Below are positions 60,553-64,000 of a stretch of 64,000 nucleotides of DNA, one piece after another. How positions within the stretch are numbered: position 1 is the stretch's first letter; the number at the start of each line of letters is the position of its first letter. The position numbers were made by a program, and so were the translations under genes. The notes beneath the pieces are model-generated. The model saw nothing but the letters and a program-made list of their open reading frames with translations, ran no database searches and was not told where the DNA came from. The stretch is from NCBI RefSeq assembly GCF_014650035.1, contig NZ_BMUE01000001.1:806001-870000 (forward strand), given 5' to 3'. Origin of the DNA: Streptomyces lucensis JCM 4490. GTDB lineage: Bacteria; Actinomycetota; Actinomycetes; Streptomycetales; Streptomycetaceae.

Positions 60553-60582
60553 CAGCCGGAGCACCGAAGTTAGGATGCGGGC

Positions 60583-61224
60583 ATGGCAGAGGGGCTCAGG
60601 GAGCGCAAGAAGCGGCAGACTCGGCAGTACATCTCCGACGTCGCCACGGGCCTGTTCCTGGAGCGCGGGTTCGACGCGGTGACGGTCGCCGAGATCGCCG
60701 AGGCCGCCGACGTCTCCGTCAACACCGTCTACAACTACTTCCCCGCCAAGGAGGACCTCTTCCTCGACCGCTCGGCCGGCATGACCGAGCGGCTGGCGCG
60801 CTGGGTGCGCGGCCGGGATGTCGGGGAGTCCGCCGCGCGCGCCGTGCTGCGCGAACTGCGCGGCGAGGTCGAGGCCGTCTCGCCGCGGGTCGGGCTGATG
60901 GAGGGCTACGACCGGTTCATGCGCGTCATCCACGAGGCGCCGTCGCTGCGCTCCCGGCTGTGGAGCCTGCAGCAGGAGATCCACGACACCCTGGAGGCGG
61001 CCCTGCGCGAGGAGACCGGCGCCGCCGACGGCGACCCGCTGCCCGACCTGATGGCCGGTCAGATCTGCTGGATCCACCAGGCCGCCTTCGTCGCCATCGG
61101 CCGCGAGATGCTCGCCGGGCGCAAACCGGCCGAAGTGTCACGAGAGGTACTGGTCCTCCTCGACGACATCGAGGACCTGTTGAGTGAAAAGGTGCTCAAC
61201 TACGCCGTCCGTGGCTCGTTCTGA
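60583..61224 (+). CDS. TetR-family regulator
   Basis: A 213-residue TetR protein. The N-terminal helix-turn-helix is FDAVTVAEIAEAADVSVNTVYNYFPAKEDLF (residues about 29-58). ATG 60583 follows TAGGA. It should repress the divergent exporter and perhaps itself; the ligand is unknown. The downstream hbd gene is separated by 121 bases. Confidence 0.9.
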   Translation: MAEGLRERKKRQTRQYISDVATGLFLERGFDAVTVAEIAEAADVSVNTVYNYFPAKEDLFLDRSAGMTERLARWVRGRDVGESAARAVLRELRGEVEAVSPRVGLMEGYDRFMRVIHEAPSLRSRLWSLQQEIHDTLEAALREETGAADGDPLPDLMAGQICWIHQAAFVAIGREMLAGRKPAEVSREVLVLLDDIEDLLSEKVLNYAVRGSF

Positions 61225-61345
61225 GCCGTGGCGGTGTGATGTCCGTCAAATGAGACGTGACGCGCGTTACTTACCGGTCACACAGCGGCTCCGGAGCGCT
61301 ATGGTCCGCCGATAGGCAGACGTCAACAGCGTTCAAGGAGTCGGA

Positions 61346-62194
61346 GTGGCAGGGAAGCTCGCCGTCATCGGGGCCGGTCTCATGGGGTCCGGTATCGCCC
61401 AGGTCGCCGCGCAGGCCGGCTGGGACGTCGCCCTGCGTGACGTCACCGACGAGGCACTCACGCGTGGCACCGACGGCATCAAGGCGTCGTACGACAAGTT
61501 CGTCGCCAAGGGCAAGCTGGCGGCGCAGGACGCCGAGGCCGCCCTGGCCCGCATCACCCCGACCACCGACCTGGACGCCGCCGCCGACGCCGACATCGTC
61601 GTCGAGGCCGTCTTCGAGAAGCTCGAGGTCAAGCACGAGATCTTCCGCGCGCTCGACAAGCTCGTGCGCGAGGACGCCGTGCTCGCCTCCAACACCTCCG
61701 CCATCCCGATCACCAAGATCGCGGCGGCCACCGAGCACCCCGAGCGGGTCGTCGGTGTGCACTTCTTCTCGCCGGTGCCGATGATGCAGCTCGTCGAGCT
61801 CGTCCGCGGCTACAAGACCAGCGACGAAGCCCTCGCCACCGCCCGGCGGTTCGCCGAGTCCGTCGGCAAGACCTGCATCGTCGTCAACCGGGACGTGGCC
61901 GGCTTCGTCACCACCCGCCTCATCTCGGCCCTCGTGGTCGAGGCGACCAAGCTCTACGAGTCCGGCGTCGCCACGGCCGAGGACATCGACCTCGCCTGCA
62001 AGCTGGGCTTCGGCCACGCCATGGGCCCGCTCGCCACCGCCGACCTCACCGGCGTGGACATCCTGATGCACGCCACCGGCAACATCTACACGGAGTGCCA
62101 GGACGAGAAGTTCGCCCCGCCGGAGCTGATGCGCCGGATGGTGGACGCCGGTGACATCGGCCGCAAGAGCGGGCAGGGCTTCTACACGTACTGA
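61346..62194 (+). CDS. 3-hydroxybutyryl-CoA dehydrogenase
   Basis: A 282-residue NAD(P)-dependent enzyme of the HADH family. The Rossmann start is VIGAGLMGSGIAQ, the catalytic His is in GVHFFSPVPMM with its Glu in EHPERVVG, and NRDVAGFVTTR continues the family. It functions in butyrate or polyhydroxybutyrate-linked metabolism and gives extender units in Streptomyces. GTG 61346 follows AAGGAG. Confidence 0.93.
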   Translation: MAGKLAVIGAGLMGSGIAQVAAQAGWDVALRDVTDEALTRGTDGIKASYDKFVAKGKLAAQDAEAALARITPTTDLDAAADADIVVEAVFEKLEVKHEIFRALDKLVREDAVLASNTSAIPITKIAAATEHPERVVGVHFFSPVPMMQLVELVRGYKTSDEALATARRFAESVGKTCIVVNRDVAGFVTTRLISALVVEATKLYESGVATAEDIDLACKLGFGHAMGPLATADLTGVDILMHATGNIYTECQDEKFAPPELMRRMVDAGDIGRKSGQGFYTY

Positions 62195-62267
62195 GGTCCG
62201 CGCGGGCGTCGTACCGGGACCCGTCGGAACGACGTACGCACACCACCTGTACGCGCACACACCGGAC

Positions 62268-62301
62268 ATTCACCCCGGGAACATCACCCCCTGGGGTGAA
62301 T
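62268..62301 (+). terminator. Inverted repeat after hbd
   Basis: ATTCACCCC at 62268-62276 pairs with its complement at 62293-62301. It may end the hbd transcript or be a site for the next gene. Confidence 0.45.
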
Positions 62302-62406
62302 TCGGTATCGGTTCGCTTACAAGCAGCAACCGCATCGCCACTCACGCAGTCAGACGTTGCACAGCATCGTCACGAGTACGCCAACCGCACTCAACGGGGA
62401 GCGCTT

Positions 62407-62730
62407 ATGTACATCAGGGGCGACCACGCCGAGCTGGTCGTCGGGGGCCGCCTCGACGTCCGCAGCGCGGCGGACGCCCGTACGGCCCTGCACTCGGCCG
62501 TCGACGGCGGAGTCGGCGACCTGGTGCTCGACCTGTCCGAACTGGACTCCTGGGACGCCACCGGGCTCGGGGTGATCATGGGGGCCCACCGGCGGGCCGG
62601 CCGCTGCGGTCGCCGCCTGGTGCTGCGCCGCGTGCCGCCGCAGATGCAGCGCCTGCTGGTCGCCACCCGGCTGCACCGCATCCTCGCGATCGAGGGCGGC
62701 ATCGGCGTGGAGTCGCTGCCCCGGGTGTGA
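62407..62730 (+). CDS. STAS-domain protein (anti-anti-sigma-like)
   Basis: A 107-residue STAS domain, the fold of SpoIIAA and BldG. The phosphorylation-site region reads DSWDATGLG, so the acceptor would be Thr. ATG 62407 follows ACGGGGAG. The partner kinase is not adjacent. Confidence 0.8.
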   Translation: MYIRGDHAELVVGGRLDVRSAADARTALHSAVDGGVGDLVLDLSELDSWDATGLGVIMGAHRRAGRCGRRLVLRRVPPQMQRLLVATRLHRILAIEGGIGVESLPRV

Positions 62731-62981
62731 ACACGCCGACGGGCGCGGGCGGGAACCGGACGCAGCCAGCGAAGCGCACGTCGGGGGCAATCCTCACGAG
62801 ACCGTGATGTCTCGGACGGCACGGCACCCCGCCCTGTCGGAGATACTGAGCGAAGGTTTAGGGTTCGGTGCCCGCCGCCTCCAACCCTCGACCGAGCGGG
62901 CCCGGACCAGAAGCGACGGCGCGGTGTGCGGCAGGCCGGGAGGGGCCGGATCACGCACGACGCTTTGGGGGGCTTGAACCC

Positions 62982-64000
62982 ATGGACCCGAACACCCCGG
63001 GACCCGAGGAGCACGGCCAGTCACACAGCCGCCGCCCGCCCCGGGATCCCCTCGCCTCCGACCTCGTCCCGCACTCGCCCGCACTGGCCCGCACGGCGCG
63101 GCTCGCCGTCGGCGACCTGCTGCTGACCGTCAACCCGGTCGACGGCAGCGAGATAGAGCCCTGCCCGCCCGCCGAGCGGCCCGGGCGCCCCCGCAAGCGC
63201 ACCGCCGCCGAGCGCGCCGAGGCCGAGCGCGCCGCCCGGCCGCCGGCACCCGCCGGACCCGCCCGGCCGGCGTACTCCCTGCTGGAGCGCCAGGACGAAC
63301 GCGAGCGCATGGTCCGGCTGCTGGCCCGGGGCCGCTCGGTACGGCTGACCGGCCCCGGCGGCTCCGGCCGCACCGCGCTCCTCGACCTGGTGGCCGAGGA
63401 CTGCCTGGACCTCGCCCCCGACGGCGTCGTCCGCCTGAACGGCCTGCACCGCACCGCCGGCGACCTCCTGGACGACCTGTTCCACGCGGTCCACGAGGCC
63501 CCGCGACACCGCCCGGAACAGGACGAACTGCTCGCCCTCGTCCGGGAGATCGGCGCGGTCGTCGTCGTGGACGACCTGGAGTTCGGCGGCGCCGCCCTGG
63601 ACGAACTGCTCGACGCCACCCCGGAGTGCGCCTTCCTGCTGGGCGCCACCCCCGACGTTCCCGCGCCCTCCGCCGAGTCGGACGTCGAGGAGGTCTTCCT
63701 CGGCGGCCTCGACCGCGCCGCCGGGGTGGAGATTTTGGAACGGTCCGTGGGCCGCGTCCTCAGCGAGGACGAGGCCAACTGGGCCGGCGACCTGTGGTTC
63801 GAGTCCGAGGGGCTGCCGCTGCGGTTCGTCCAGGCCGGCGCCCTGCTGCTGCAGCGCGACCAGTTGCGGGCCAGCACCGGGGCGGTCGACGAGTACGGCG
63901 TCTTCGAGGACGTGCGCCACCCGGCCGACGCCCCCGCGGCGGAAGCGGCCGCCGCACTGGAGGACGACGTCCCGCTGCCCTCCCTCGGAGAGGCCGCGGC
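62982..64000 (+). CDS. AAA/NB-ARC-like ATPase, 5' part only
   Basis: At least 339 residues, open to the window end. An N-terminal Arg-rich stretch (RPGRPRKRTAAER) is followed by LLERQDERERM and a P-loop GPGGSGRT in which Arg130 replaces the usual Lys, then Walker B-like VVVVDDLEF near residue 190. The layout resembles streptomycete NB-ARC or STAND regulators. ATG 62982 follows a GGGGGG run; the 250-base gap before it shows no gene. Confidence 0.7.
   Translation, partial: MDPNTPGPEEHGQSHSRRPPRDPLASDLVPHSPALARTARLAVGDLLLTVNPVDGSEIEPCPPAERPGRPRKRTAAERAEAERAARPPAPAGPARPAYSLLERQDERERMVRLLARGRSVRLTGPGGSGRTALLDLVAEDCLDLAPDGVVRLNGLHRTAGDLLDDLFHAVHEAPRHRPEQDELLALVREIGAVVVVDDLEFGGAALDELLDATPECAFLLGATPDVPAPSAESDVEEVFLGGLDRAAGVEILERSVGRVLSEDEANWAGDLWFESEGLPLRFVQAGALLLQRDQLRASTGAVDEYGVFEDVRHPADAPAAEAAAALEDDVPLPSLGEAA

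Overview
The window is chromosomal DNA of a Streptomyces or a very close relative. Supporting signs are the high G+C with strong third-position G/C bias, frequent GTG and TTG starts, the gene order nrtL-lysA-hom-thrC-thrB-rho-rpmE-prfA-prmC-sua5-glyA-wecA-like-atpIBEFHAGDC, a chitinase with the typical streptomycete 12-bp operator repeats, and sigma-R-type promoters. Nothing here fixes the species.

Positions 1 to 21328 hold most of a dpd locus, the system that puts 7-deazaguanine derivatives into DNA and is thought to restrict unmodified DNA. A left transcription unit carries the end of a DpdB/DGQHR-like paralogue, dpdA (a DNA-directed relative of tRNA-guanine transglycosylase) and a complete dpdB. 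A hairpin terminator and a good -35/-10 promoter separate it from a right unit in which dpdE, F, G, H, I, J, K and a DpdD-like gene follow each other with start/stop overlaps. The right unit has two SF2 helicases (E, F), a large P-loop ATPase (H), a third helicase with a zinc ribbon (J) and an HKD-type nuclease (K). No preQ0 synthesis genes and no dpdC are visible, so the left edge may hide them.

Positions 21330 to 26650 are the junction of that island with the core chromosome. They hold a decayed actinomycete integrative element (IS5-family transposase remnants, a GntR/UTRA fragment, a frameshifted replication ATPase, an intact-looking excisionase and tyrosine integrase). They also hold an unusual gene for a C2-like domain joined to a seven-repeat propeller, and a tRNA-Arg(CCG) that is a plausible anchor for the island.

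Positions 26791 to 36967 carry a response regulator, the ArgS-like protein NrtL, the lysine/threonine genes lysA, hom, thrC and thrB, and rho. A 29-bp minisatellite lies between thrC and thrB. Positions 37097 to 47217 carry a secreted trypsin-like protease with FG-GAP repeats, an LCP cell-wall ligase, the translation genes rpmE, prfA and prmC, a sua5-family gene, a phosphatase-fold protein whose nucleophile is Ser, a serine hydroxymethyltransferase and a WecA/TagO-like transferase. The complete ATP synthase operon occupies 47218 to 55010.

From 55159 to the end come a DUF2550-like membrane protein, a secreted GH18 chitinase on the minus strand, a DinB-family protein, a PduO-type cobalamin adenosyltransferase, an ABC exporter divergent from a TetR regulator, a 3-hydroxybutyryl-CoA dehydrogenase, a STAS protein and the first part of an AAA/NB-ARC-like ATPase cut by the window edge.
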